Source: Planctomycetaceae bacterium (GTDB taxonomy: Bacteria; Planctomycetota; Planctomycetia; Pirellulales; Pirellulaceae). Taken from it: a DNA stretch of 51,583 nt. Position 1 is the first letter of the stretch. Each line of letters opens with the position of its first letter. The notes beneath the pieces are model-generated. The model saw only the letters and a list, made by a program, of their open reading frames with translations. It ran no database searches and was not told the origin of the DNA. The DNA lies in contig PBTE01000049.1 of NCBI GenBank assembly GCA_002726515.1, positions 1 through 51,583 of the forward strand, given 5' to 3'. Shown piece by piece: positions 37,566 through 46,200 of the stretch. A program made the translations under genes and the position numbers.

Positions 37566-38415
37566 ATTGATAACAGGTGTAACACGCTCCGTGGCGTAGT
37601 TGATATGGCGTCGTAGCCTGTTGGAAAGATTGGCCGAGCAACGAGTCCGGCGATTCGATCAGAATAGGACAGACGTGCACACCGCGGTCGGTCACGATGC
37701 GGCTGTGTTCGCAGACCAGTTGAGTCTGATCGTAGTCCGATAGCATTCCAGAAGTGACCCGTTCGGTGGGATGGTATGTGTGACTGCGATTCGTTTCTGC
37801 ACCCAAATACAGTGTCGGTAAAATTTTGATTCGAGGACGTGAGTAACCGGACTGTTTGAGTCGATCGACAAATGCAGCCACCACCTCCTGCTCTTGGTCA
37901 TCGGGCCAGTTGCGGACAGCCGTGATGATCGGCAAAAACCCGTATTCAACCAGCTGGACGATGCCTTTCAATGCACGTTGAAAAGTGCCTTTGCCTCGGA
38001 CCGGATCATTGGTTTCAGGCGAAAATCCGTCGATCGAAACTCGAAATTCCAGCGAGTACGAACTTTCGATTTCCGCCTCGGACAGGGTACCGAGCCACTC
38101 GTCTTTGAAGATGGTTCCGTTGGTGAGAACGGTGGCTGGTCCGTAACGCAGTGTTTCCACAAGGATCGGAACCATTTCTCGGTGAAGGAACGGTTCGCCT
38201 CCTGTGAAATAGTATTCCTTCACCCCCAAGGCAACTGATTCTTCCAGCCGGTCTTTCACGTTCTGGAGCGTCAAGTGACCGAAGGTGTCATTCTGGGGAC
38301 TGCAACTGATGAAACAGTGGTGGCAGGTGAGATTGCAAAACGTTCCGGAAATCTGGAACCACAAGTGGTCCAGGTGTGACATCTCGACAGAGGGAATCTC
38401 TTCCTTGCATGTCAT
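37528..38415 (-). CDS. Radical SAM protein with twitch/SPASM-like C-terminal cysteines
   Basis: A 295-residue enzyme with the CxxxCxxC cluster motif CNLTCHHC (Cys27, 31, 34), followed by TGGEPFLH and VLTNGTIF, the SAM-binding GGE and strand motifs. The C-terminal region has C-x13-C then ACYTCYQYGSIC, five Cys that resemble a SPASM/twitch auxiliary cluster. This suggests a peptide- or small-molecule-modifying enzyme. The start overlaps the flavoprotein stop by 4 bases (ATGA) and its end overlaps or abuts the phosphoesterase start. No precursor peptide gene was recognised nearby. Substrate unknown. Confidence 0.9.
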   Translation of the reverse strand: MTCKEEIPSVEMSHLDHLWFQISGTFCNLTCHHCFISCSPQNDTFGHLTLQNVKDRLEESVALGVKEYYFTGGEPFLHREMVPILVETLRYGPATVLTNGTIFKDEWLGTLSEAEIESSYSLEFRVSIDGFSPETNDPVRGKGTFQRALKGIVQLVEYGFLPIITAVRNWPDDQEQEVVAAFVDRLKQSGYSRPRIKILPTLYLGAETNRSHTYHPTERVTSGMLSDYDQTQLVCEHSRIVTDRGVHVCPILIESPDSLLGQSFQQATTPYQLRHGACYTCYQYGSICSNPSSAK

Positions 38416-39683
38416 GGCAGGCTGCTCTGAATCGTCGAATAGAGGTCCAGTCCTTTGCGTTCGCCGATGAGGGTGAAAAGTTCGCGGATTTGCTGTAAGC
38501 CCAATGAGTAGAGAAACTGGGAACTGCGGCCGAAGCTTTTACTCCCGAGAATGTAGAAATTCGGTTCGGGGTTGATCAAGTCTTCCGGTCCACCACTGGT
38601 GTGGTCCAGGCAGTCGGAGGAAGGATTGGCTAGGAGGGATGCGGCCAACTTGATCGGACCCTCCGTTGCGTAACATTCATGCACCTGGAGTTCTCGGTAA
38701 ATGTGGCGATCAGCACGGTATCCCACATTGGCAATGATTCGGTCGAATGGAAAATCACCTTGATGTTGTCCCAAAAACCGAACACAAAAACCATTCCCAT
38801 CTTCTTGTTGTGCAACGTTATCGACGGACGTCTCTGACCAGTGCCGGATGCAGTCCGATATTTCCAGCAGTTGGTTGGCATGGACAGCAAGTTCGTCACG
38901 TTGGCGCAGTGAATCCCGGGCGATGCGCGATATTGGTCCTGGGGTGTGAAGCTCGCTCTGTTTCGATCGAGTGACCCAGGTCACCTTGGTTTCACGAGCC
39001 GTCTGATTTAAACGGACCAGAGCCACGGCAGAGGACGCTGCCGAGTAGCCGCTTCCAATCAAGAGGGTGTGTTGATTCGCATACTTGGCCTGTTCTGCGC
39101 CCGAAATATCAGGAATGCCGTATTCAATCATGGTTTGCAGACGCGATTCGCCGACAGCGGGCAGCCCCCCCTGCCCCATCCAATTGTGATTTCCATAAGT
39201 GCCCGTGGTGTCGATCACGATGTCAGCTGATTCGGTGGTTTCAGAACCGTCGGACGCTCGAATGAGAATCCTGAACGGAGCTTTTTCCCGCGATGGTTCA
39301 CCGATGAATTCCTGCTTCAAGGGCCCTGAGCGGCCGACACCAACCACCAGGCACTCCTCTCGGATCGAATCAGCTAACAAATCGGTTTGGGAGAGGGGAT
39401 GAAGATACCGATCGATCCACTCTTTCCCGCTGTGAATGGTCTCTGGTTGGGGAGGTTGGTAGTCAAGGTTCTGGGCGCCGATGGCCGCCAGTCCCAAAGG
39501 AGAATGATTAAACCGAAAGGGACTGAACATCTTCACATGGCCCCAGTCCGAAACGTTTTGTGCGATGTGGCCTTGTTCCAGGATGACAATCTGATATCCG
39601 AGGAAACGTGCGTAGAGGCCCGTTTCCAGTCCAATCGGTCCCGCACCTAAAATGGCTATTTTGGCAGGTGTGTCTACAGCCAT
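38412..39683 (-). CDS. FAD/NAD(P)-binding oxidoreductase
   Basis: A 423-residue flavoprotein with two Rossmann motifs: GAGPIGLETGLYARFLG (14-30, FAD) and LLIGSGYSAASSAVAL (about 207-222, NAD(P)H). It resembles flavin monooxygenase or thioredoxin-reductase-like enzymes used in potassium or siderophore context, but lacks the CxxC redox pair. DTTGTYGNHNW and ANVGYRADRHIY are flavoenzyme blocks. First gene of a leftward operon, coupled by ATGA to the radical SAM gene. Its biochemical role is unknown; context implies it prepares or oxidises the same metabolite. Confidence 0.85.
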   Translation of the reverse strand: MAVDTPAKIAILGAGPIGLETGLYARFLGYQIVILEQGHIAQNVSDWGHVKMFSPFRFNHSPLGLAAIGAQNLDYQPPQPETIHSGKEWIDRYLHPLSQTDLLADSIREECLVVGVGRSGPLKQEFIGEPSREKAPFRILIRASDGSETTESADIVIDTTGTYGNHNWMGQGGLPAVGESRLQTMIEYGIPDISGAEQAKYANQHTLLIGSGYSAASSAVALVRLNQTARETKVTWVTRSKQSELHTPGPISRIARDSLRQRDELAVHANQLLEISDCIRHWSETSVDNVAQQEDGNGFCVRFLGQHQGDFPFDRIIANVGYRADRHIYRELQVHECYATEGPIKLAASLLANPSSDCLDHTSGGPEDLINPEPNFYILGSKSFGRSSQFLYSLGLQQIRELFTLIGERKGLDLYSTIQSSLP

Positions 39684-39922
39684 GTTCCTACGTTCGGTCG
39701 TGCCGATGACAACTTTTCAAAGCCTGCCCGGGACGAAATCATCAGCGGTTCGGCGTGAGCTGTTTGTCAACAAGCTTGTTAAAAAGTTGGTCCCAACCGC
39801 AACCTTCACCAGGGAGCCACAAGATACCAAAATGTTGTCGGGAAACGTATCTGCAGGGTGCGGTCTGTCACCTGCCTGGCCAGTCATTTCCGACCAAACG
39901 ACTCGCAAGCCGTCACAACGGG

Positions 39923-41038
39923 TCAACTGCGATCCATTTGAAACGGTGTCAAGTCAATCTCCGGTTGTTCACCGGAAATCAGTTGCTGCAACACAACCGC
40001 CGTTCCTGTTGAGAGAAACAGTCCACTTCGAAAATGCCCAGTTGCCAGAAACGCATTTTCGAGGTCCGCTACTCTTCCTAAAATCGGCTTTCCATCCGGA
40101 CTTGACGGCCTGAGCCCGCTCCACGTGCGTTCGACTGGTACCTGGGCCAGGTCTTCGACGAGTCCAACCGCGAACCGGGTCAGCTCGGAAACACCGGACG
40201 GCGTGTTTTGTTTCACGTAGCCAACATCCTCTTCGGTTGATCCGGCCAGGATACGACCGTCGCGGCGCGGCACAATGTAACGAGGACCTTCGCTGATGAT
40301 GGGCTCGAAAAACCTTTTCGGAGCTTTGAACAGTACCATTTGTCCGCGAATGGGTTTGAGCTTCAGCGAAACACCGACTCGTTCTAACAACGGACGACTC
40401 CACGCACCGCTGGTGAAGCAGATGTTTTTTGCCCGGATCGTCAAAGTCGTTGATTTGACGGCTTCCACTCGCCCTCGGCGTATTTCGAAATCTTCGACAA
40501 CGGTGCCGGGTGAAATTTCCACGCCACGCTTCAAGCAGGCTGAGATGAGGGCTTGCAGGTGGCGCGGGTTTCGAACCTGTGTTCCAAGCGGCAAGTGAAG
40601 TGCCGATAGAATTTGATTTTGATGGATCGGAAACGACAGTTTGGGTTCGAGTTCGAGGAGTTCCTGGGGAGTCAGTTCACGAGCGGGAATGTTATGTCGC
40701 GAGTGCCATTTCAGGGTCTCTCGAAGGTTGGCATGCTCTTCTTCGGATCGCGCGATCCGAATTTCGCCGCAACAATGATAGCCGTTGTCGATTCCGGTTT
40801 CCGCACGGAGTTCATCCGCCCAGCGAGAGTGCAGCTGAGTACTCAGCCCCCGGAGTCGTTCGTACGGGTCGGTTGCCGTGTCAAGATTAGCTGTCGAGAG
40901 GATTCCGGCGCCGGCCCAGGAGGCCTCTTGTCCCGGTTCGTTACGTTCCAGAACGCGCACTTTCTGCCCTTTTCTTGCCATTTCATAAGCAAGGGACAGG
41001 CCGATGACGCCTCCGCCGATGATCAAACACTCAATCAT
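39923..41038 (-). CDS. thiO: Glycine oxidase ThiO-like FAD-dependent oxidase
   Basis: A protein of 371 residues from ATG 41038. It begins CLIIGGGVIGLSLAYEMARKG, the GxGxxG FAD motif of the D-amino-acid oxidase family. ASWAGAGIL, TSGAWSRPLL and RTWSGLRPSSPDGKPILG with TGHFRSGLFLSTGTA are typical ThiO blocks. ThiO makes iminoglycine for thiazole synthesis, fitting thiC elsewhere in the window, though the two genes are 18 kb apart. An open frame continues 31 codons upstream but lacks family similarity. It is divergent from threonine aldolase, which yields glycine, ThiO's substrate. Confidence 0.88.
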   Translation of the reverse strand: MIECLIIGGGVIGLSLAYEMARKGQKVRVLERNEPGQEASWAGAGILSTANLDTATDPYERLRGLSTQLHSRWADELRAETGIDNGYHCCGEIRIARSEEEHANLRETLKWHSRHNIPARELTPQELLELEPKLSFPIHQNQILSALHLPLGTQVRNPRHLQALISACLKRGVEISPGTVVEDFEIRRGRVEAVKSTTLTIRAKNICFTSGAWSRPLLERVGVSLKLKPIRGQMVLFKAPKRFFEPIISEGPRYIVPRRDGRILAGSTEEDVGYVKQNTPSGVSELTRFAVGLVEDLAQVPVERTWSGLRPSSPDGKPILGRVADLENAFLATGHFRSGLFLSTGTAVVLQQLISGEQPEIDLTPFQMDRS

Positions 41039-41456
41039 CCGAGTGATTATAGGAAAATGCTGTGCTCGGTGGAACGGGGCAGGTAGCCAAGAACGACGCT
41101 TTCGTGCCAACAGGTTGCGAATCTTCTCCAATGGTCACTGCAGCAGCCACCGGGTCTTTCCGATCCTGCCGTGGTATGCCGTTCCTCTCGAGAACACGCA
41201 CTAGCTTTCCGACTCAAATCAGGTCAAAATCATAAGACAGCTTGCATGGCGCCTCGCCGCGAACCAAGTGTCCAGGGACACGGAACACAGATAGTAAGTC
41301 ATCCTTTTTGGACTTGTCAAATGTCTGTTGTCCGTGTTCTTTCAATTGCGAACTTCAGCGTCAAGATCTCCCATACGAGGTACTCGGGCAGGGGTCCACC
41401 GACTGTTTTTCCGTGGGCTCCAGATCAGAAATAAATTGAACGAGGAAACTTTCCAG
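41039..41456. other. Divergent intergenic region thiO / threonine aldolase
   Basis: About 418 bases with no convincing gene. It contains a perfect palindrome GTGTCC-AG-GGACAC at 41268-41281. The seven-base word ACACGGA recurs in opposite orientations near it (41278-41284 and about 41332-41338). This could be an operator shared by the divergent genes. No glycine or thiamine riboswitch blocks were recognised. GAGGAAA just upstream of 41457 is the aldolase ribosome binding site. Confidence 0.4.
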
Positions 41457-42497
41457 ATGATCGATCTCCGTAGCGACACCGTCACAAAACCCACCCCCGA
41501 GATGTTGAATGCGATCACTCATGCCAAACTGGGTGACGATGTGATGCGTGACGATCCTACCGTCCTGCGTCTGGAAGAAGTGACGGCAGAAATTCTTGGC
41601 AAGGAGGCGGCCATCTACATGCCTTCGGGATCGATGACGAACCAGATTGCAGTGCGGTTGCATTGCCAACCGGGTGCAGAGTTTATCTGTGAAACGACTT
41701 GTCATGTGTACAACATGGAGCAAGGTGCGTTTTCCCAATTGAGTGGTGTTGTGGCGCGTCCGATCGAAGCAGAACAGGGGGTTTGGCGCCTGGAGCAGTT
41801 ACAATCTCTGATTCGGCCGTGTGACGACCATCAGGTGAGGACTCGATTGCTGACAATGGAAAATACACACAATCGTGCCGGGGGCCGAGTTGTTCCCTAC
41901 GACAGAGTAGCTGAAATTTGTGCCTGGGCCCATGACAGCGGCCTGGTGACCCACTTGGACGGTGCCCGGTTGTTCAATGCGGTTGTTGCCACCGGCATCG
42001 CAGCGGATCAATGGGCAAGTCACTTTGACACAGTGAGTGTTTGTTTCAGCAAAGGTCTGGGTGCGCCGGTGGGTTCAGCACTGGCTGGACCGGCAACTTT
42101 GATCCGTGAAGCACAGCGGCATCGAAAGCTGTTCGGCGGAAGCATGCGACAGGCGGGGATCATCGCCGCCGGCGCTCTGCATGCTCTGGAAAATCACATC
42201 GATCGGCTTGCCGAAGATCACCGGCATGCCCGGATTCTGGGGGAAGCAGTGAATCGGTGTGAAGGATTGTCACTTCCCGGAGAGTCTGTCGACACCAATA
42301 TCGTGATCTTTACCGTCGACGAGCAACTTGGAACGGCCCAACAAGTGGTCCAGAGATTGGCGGAACAGGGGGTCGCTGTGTTGGCGGTTGCGCCGCAATT
42401 GATTCGAGCCGTCACCCATTTAGGAATTACGGAACAGGATGTCCGCCAGGTTGCCCGTGCTATACAAGAAATAGGATCGCAGATTGCCGGCGCTTGA
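41457..42497 (+). CDS. ltaE: Low-specificity L-threonine aldolase
   Basis: A protein of 346 residues from ATG 41457, preceded by a good GAGGAAA site. It cleaves threonine/allo-threonine to glycine and acetaldehyde using PLP. MIDLRSDTVTKPTPEM is the family N-terminus. His83 stacks on PLP (CHVYN), Asp168 is in HLDGARL, and the Schiff-base Lys199 is in VCFSKGLGAPVGS. The open frame extends 43 codons upstream, but that part is not coding-like. Confident assignment. Confidence 0.95.
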   Translation: MIDLRSDTVTKPTPEMLNAITHAKLGDDVMRDDPTVLRLEEVTAEILGKEAAIYMPSGSMTNQIAVRLHCQPGAEFICETTCHVYNMEQGAFSQLSGVVARPIEAEQGVWRLEQLQSLIRPCDDHQVRTRLLTMENTHNRAGGRVVPYDRVAEICAWAHDSGLVTHLDGARLFNAVVATGIAADQWASHFDTVSVCFSKGLGAPVGSALAGPATLIREAQRHRKLFGGSMRQAGIIAAGALHALENHIDRLAEDHRHARILGEAVNRCEGLSLPGESVDTNIVIFTVDEQLGTAQQVVQRLAEQGVAVLAVAPQLIRAVTHLGITEQDVRQVARAIQEIGSQIAGA

Positions 42498-43038
42498 TGG
42501 TGTTTAAGAATATTGGTGAGCGGGACTCGATGTGAGTGCACCTCCAGATTTCAAGTATCCATCTGTTCCGACCGGGACTCCTTGATTTTGCGGACAATCG
42601 CTTTCTAAATGATATTCGTTCCTGCTACGGTGACATGAACTTTCAGCGTGGCCAACCGGCATCTGTTCGCAGTGTCGTCGATCAGAGGAGTCCGGACGAT
42701 CCGTGTTTCGTTCAAGACGAGGTGCTCGTTGATGGGTTGGGTAGCACCTGGTAGCGGAAGCCGGGATGAAGACTGCCAGGCTGGTCAATTGTCCCGGCTG
42801 CAGAAATCACCGGTGATACCGCCGTTTCCTGCGTGTTGAAATCCACCTTTCAGAGACAGTCGCTTGCACGCGAACTGCCGTTGTCGAATCCCTGAACGGG
42901 ATCTGTTGCGCTCCACGTTTCGACGAGAAATGTTAGACTGGAACTGCTTGCGTGCCGATGGTCGGTAGACCGAAGTTTTTTACGTGGATTGCATCAGCAC
43001 TCGAAAGCTTCCTTTTTCGGAGAAGATTCCAACTTGTG
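42498..43038. other. Intergenic stretch before pseudokinase gene
   Basis: About 541 bases. One open frame of about 40 codons (42634-42754, plus, beginning MNFQRGQPASV) overlaps a comparable frame on the other strand, and neither looks conserved. The segment with GGTAGCGGAAGCCGGGA near 42745-42770 superficially recalls SRP RNA but lacks its core. TTGCGC/TTAGAC elements near 42906-42938 may be a promoter, with poor spacing. I see nothing firm. Confidence 0.3.
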
Positions 43039-46023
43039 ATGTTTGTGACTATTCTGGATTTCTGGAAACTGATTACGGATAGCCAGCTGGTTTCGACGAT
43101 CCAGGCTGAAGAACTGAACAGTCAATTCCTGCAAGTCAAAGGGGCGGCGACTCAGGGAAACGCCGGCACACTTTGCGAGTGGCTCATTGCGAAGAAGGTA
43201 TTAACGCGTTATCAGGGGAGGATTCTTTTAGCCGGGCGGTCCGGACCATTCGTTTACGGTGATTACAGAGTCGAGGAACGGATTGAAGAAGGTCGATTGA
43301 AAGAATTCTTTCACGCGATCCATCTCCCAACCGGGTACAGGTCGCTTCTTCAGTTCTTCGCCGACAGTTCCTCCAGTACTGATTTGGAATGGGATTTGAC
43401 GGCGCAGCGCGTGCAGTCTCTTGAGGCCGCATCGAATTTGAATCTGTGGCGTTGTTTCGAGTGTGTTGATTTAGGGAACTACCGACTCTTGGTTTACGAC
43501 CATCCGGTGGGTCGATGTATGGAAGAGGTGCTGCAGCAGCACGGCCCCATCGATCCCGAGACTGCTTGCTATCTCCTGTGGCAGGTTGCGCAAACAGTTG
43601 TTCATGTGCACGAGCAAGGACTTATCGTCTCCGATTTGCGACCTTCCAGCATCTGGTTTCAAGCCCAACCGGTGCCCGATACAAAGCTGTTTTTCGATTT
43701 CTTGAATTTGCTGCAACCAGTTGGGTCCAGGACCTCCGCTACTGAAGGTATTACGGCACACGGGGCGGATTGCCAAGCACCTGAGTTGGGACAGGCAGGT
43801 CGTCTGCCAGATCGCTTGAGTGATATCTATGCACTGGGATGCACCTTCTACCAGATGCTGGTCGGTTGCGGACCTCGTTCAGAAAACGCTCAGCAGACAG
43901 CGGACTTGACCCTGCCCCTGGAGTCGGCAGGTGTGCCCGACCGGGTTGCCGAAGTAGTCGCCCGCATGTTGGCCGAAAATCCTGAAATTCGTTTCCAGGA
44001 TGCCAACGCAGTGGTTCAAGCCATCACGCCGTTCGTGCCACGTCAACTCAAGGGGCAGTCTGAAAGATCACGAACCACAGAACTCGGTACCTACGTCGAT
44101 TATTTAAAACAATGCAGAGACACACGAACAGAAGAGGTGAAACGGTCGCGGTCGGGGTTTGCCGGTCAACCTCTCAAGACGGACTTGGAGCCGCCAAGTT
44201 TGGCGCGCAGCAAGCGGTTTCGGTCCGGGAAAATCGATGTTGCAGCACAAGTACCGGCGGGTCCAGACGAGCAGTCGCACCTGGCTGCCCGGACTTCCAC
44301 GACAAGCAGTGTCCTGGATCGCATCGGAAATCAGAACAAGCGTGGGCCGGCTAGAGGACTTTATCTCACCGGTGCTCTACTGGCGTTCATCATGTGCTGG
44401 GTGATTGTGTACATGTTTCGTGGTTCAAATCAGGGCGTGGTGTCTTCTAACGGCCGTCCAGAGAGTCATGAGTCCGGTTCGCGTCATTCCAACTTGTCCG
44501 GGGAAGATGTCACCGTCAGTGTCAATTCGACTCGTCAAGCGGCGGACCGGCCATCAGAAGTAGACCGTCCTCCGGAATTTGTCGTGGTCGAAGATGATGG
44601 AAAATTGCTTTGGGCACCACCCACGCTGGATGGTCCGATCGATTTCCGCTACGTCGCGCCTGATGGACAGCTATTTCTGATTGTTCGGCCTTTTGACCTG
44701 TTGTCAGGCGATGAAGGGACGCGCATTTTGCAGTCCTTGGGACCCGACTTCGAATCGTTGGTTCAGTCCTGGGAGGATTCTACCGGTCTCCAGATAGATC
44801 AGGTCGAACAGATGATTGTGTCGTTTCATCCCGATGGGAGCACCCACCCGCGGGTGATGGTCGTGGTCCGCTTGGTTGCCCCCCCTTCCTCACAGGTTTT
44901 TACGACTTGGGGTGAAGCGGAAGTGGCCCCTCAGGAGATGGGTTCAGTTTTTCGCATCCCGGCCTGGAATATCCTCGTTCCGAAAGATGGTGAGCAGCGT
45001 GTTTTGGTAATGGGTGAGGAGTCAGACGTGCTGGAGGTGGTTTCGAATGGAGGTCTTGAGCCATTGATGCGTCGTGAAATAGAACAGATCTTGCGATCCA
45101 CAGATCGTCAGCGACATGTCACCGTTTTGGCGGCGCCCAATTTCTTTTTTGCCGAGGGGCAGGGTTTGTTTTCGGGACCACGAAAGAAATTTTTGGCTCC
45201 CCTGAGCCGTTTTCTGGGAGATGATTTGCAAGGTGCACTCTTTAGTTGCCACGTGTCGGACATGTTTTATTGGGAAGCCCGATTCGTGGGCCAACTCGAT
45301 CATTCTGCGACTCAGCTAAGCGAGTTGTTTCGAAATCGGATAGACGAGATTCCCATCCAGGTGGCCAGTTACTTCGGTTCTATTTCAGCTCCGAATTATT
45401 GGCGCAAGCTGGCTTCTCGATTCCCGTTGATGTTTGCAGAATGGAGACAGACTGCTCGAGTCGGGTTTGAGAGAAATCAGGTGGTAATCAATGGTTACCT
45501 GCCACGTTCAGCAGCCCACAATCTTTTTCTCGGGGCTGAACTGGCCTCGGCCTCGACGTCCACGGTGACGACGAGTGACCCGGGAGTACCCGGCACGCCT
45601 GCGTTGAAGACGGTTCAGGATGTGCTGACAAACCTGCACCTGGATCTGGATTTGTTGCAGCAATCCCTGGAATTCGCATTGCGTGATCTATCGACCGAGA
45701 TCAACGAAGGTCAGACAGGTCTGCAATTTGAATTTCGGATCAAGATAATAGGTGCTGATTTGGAAGTCGAGGGCATCACGCGGAATCAGCAGATTCGGGG
45801 TTTTCATGTCCAGCAGAAGTCAGTGGCAGAGACGTTAACCGCACTGCTGATGAAGGCAAATCCAACCGCTGTTTCTGATCCGGCCAGTCCTGAACAAAAG
45901 TTGGTGTGGGTAGTGAACAAAGGGGCAACCGGCCCGGAAGTCTTCCAGGGAGTACTGGTCACGACTCGCCGGGCGGCCGAAGAAAAAGGCTATGAACTGC
46001 CCGGTCCCTTTCGTCTGAAATAA
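43039..46023 (+). CDS. Membrane-bound protein-kinase-like protein (probable pseudokinase)
   Basis: A protein of 994 residues from ATG 43039; a GTG at 42952 would add 29. The N-terminal 70 residues (FWKLITDSQLVS..., LCEWLIAKKVLTRYQ..., FVYGDYRVEERI) match a domain that precedes kinases in planctomycetes. The kinase-like domain (about 80-340) lacks the AxK lysine (region reads SLLQFF), has VSDLRPSS instead of HRDLKxxN and DFL instead of DFG. It keeps the SDIYALGCTFYQML helix, so it is probably catalytically dead. A transmembrane helix follows (about 440-459), then about 530 extracytoplasmic residues of unknown fold. It probably senses or scaffolds at the envelope, with the next gene. Confidence 0.82.
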   Translation: MFVTILDFWKLITDSQLVSTIQAEELNSQFLQVKGAATQGNAGTLCEWLIAKKVLTRYQGRILLAGRSGPFVYGDYRVEERIEEGRLKEFFHAIHLPTGYRSLLQFFADSSSSTDLEWDLTAQRVQSLEAASNLNLWRCFECVDLGNYRLLVYDHPVGRCMEEVLQQHGPIDPETACYLLWQVAQTVVHVHEQGLIVSDLRPSSIWFQAQPVPDTKLFFDFLNLLQPVGSRTSATEGITAHGADCQAPELGQAGRLPDRLSDIYALGCTFYQMLVGCGPRSENAQQTADLTLPLESAGVPDRVAEVVARMLAENPEIRFQDANAVVQAITPFVPRQLKGQSERSRTTELGTYVDYLKQCRDTRTEEVKRSRSGFAGQPLKTDLEPPSLARSKRFRSGKIDVAAQVPAGPDEQSHLAARTSTTSSVLDRIGNQNKRGPARGLYLTGALLAFIMCWVIVYMFRGSNQGVVSSNGRPESHESGSRHSNLSGEDVTVSVNSTRQAADRPSEVDRPPEFVVVEDDGKLLWAPPTLDGPIDFRYVAPDGQLFLIVRPFDLLSGDEGTRILQSLGPDFESLVQSWEDSTGLQIDQVEQMIVSFHPDGSTHPRVMVVVRLVAPPSSQVFTTWGEAEVAPQEMGSVFRIPAWNILVPKDGEQRVLVMGEESDVLEVVSNGGLEPLMRREIEQILRSTDRQRHVTVLAAPNFFFAEGQGLFSGPRKKFLAPLSRFLGDDLQGALFSCHVSDMFYWEARFVGQLDHSATQLSELFRNRIDEIPIQVASYFGSISAPNYWRKLASRFPLMFAEWRQTARVGFERNQVVINGYLPRSAAHNLFLGAELASASTSTVTTSDPGVPGTPALKTVQDVLTNLHLDLDLLQQSLEFALRDLSTEINEGQTGLQFEFRIKIIGADLEVEGITRNQQIRGFHVQQKSVAETLTALLMKANPTAVSDPASPEQKLVWVVNKGATGPEVFQGVLVTTRRAAEEKGYELPGPFRLK

Positions 46024-46200
46024 TCGTAGAATAGTGTTGGTGACAGGGTACTGGTAATTGGTGGAGAAGACGAGGCAACGGAAGCTGACTGCGTTGGAAG
46101 AGATTGAACGTTACAGCGTTTTCCTTTGTTTAAGTAAAACTGCCCTGGCAGGTTGTTGCCGTCTTTCCAACTAGTTGACTTCCGGATAAGTGAAATCGAT

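Noticed and set aside
40565..40582. TTCGAACCTG resembling a tRNA T-arm
   Set aside because: It is inside thiO coding sequence, with no acceptor, D or anticodon arms around it.
42740..42790. SRP-RNA-like GCGGAAGCCGGGA segment
   Set aside because: The conserved SRP core and symmetric helix 8 are missing.
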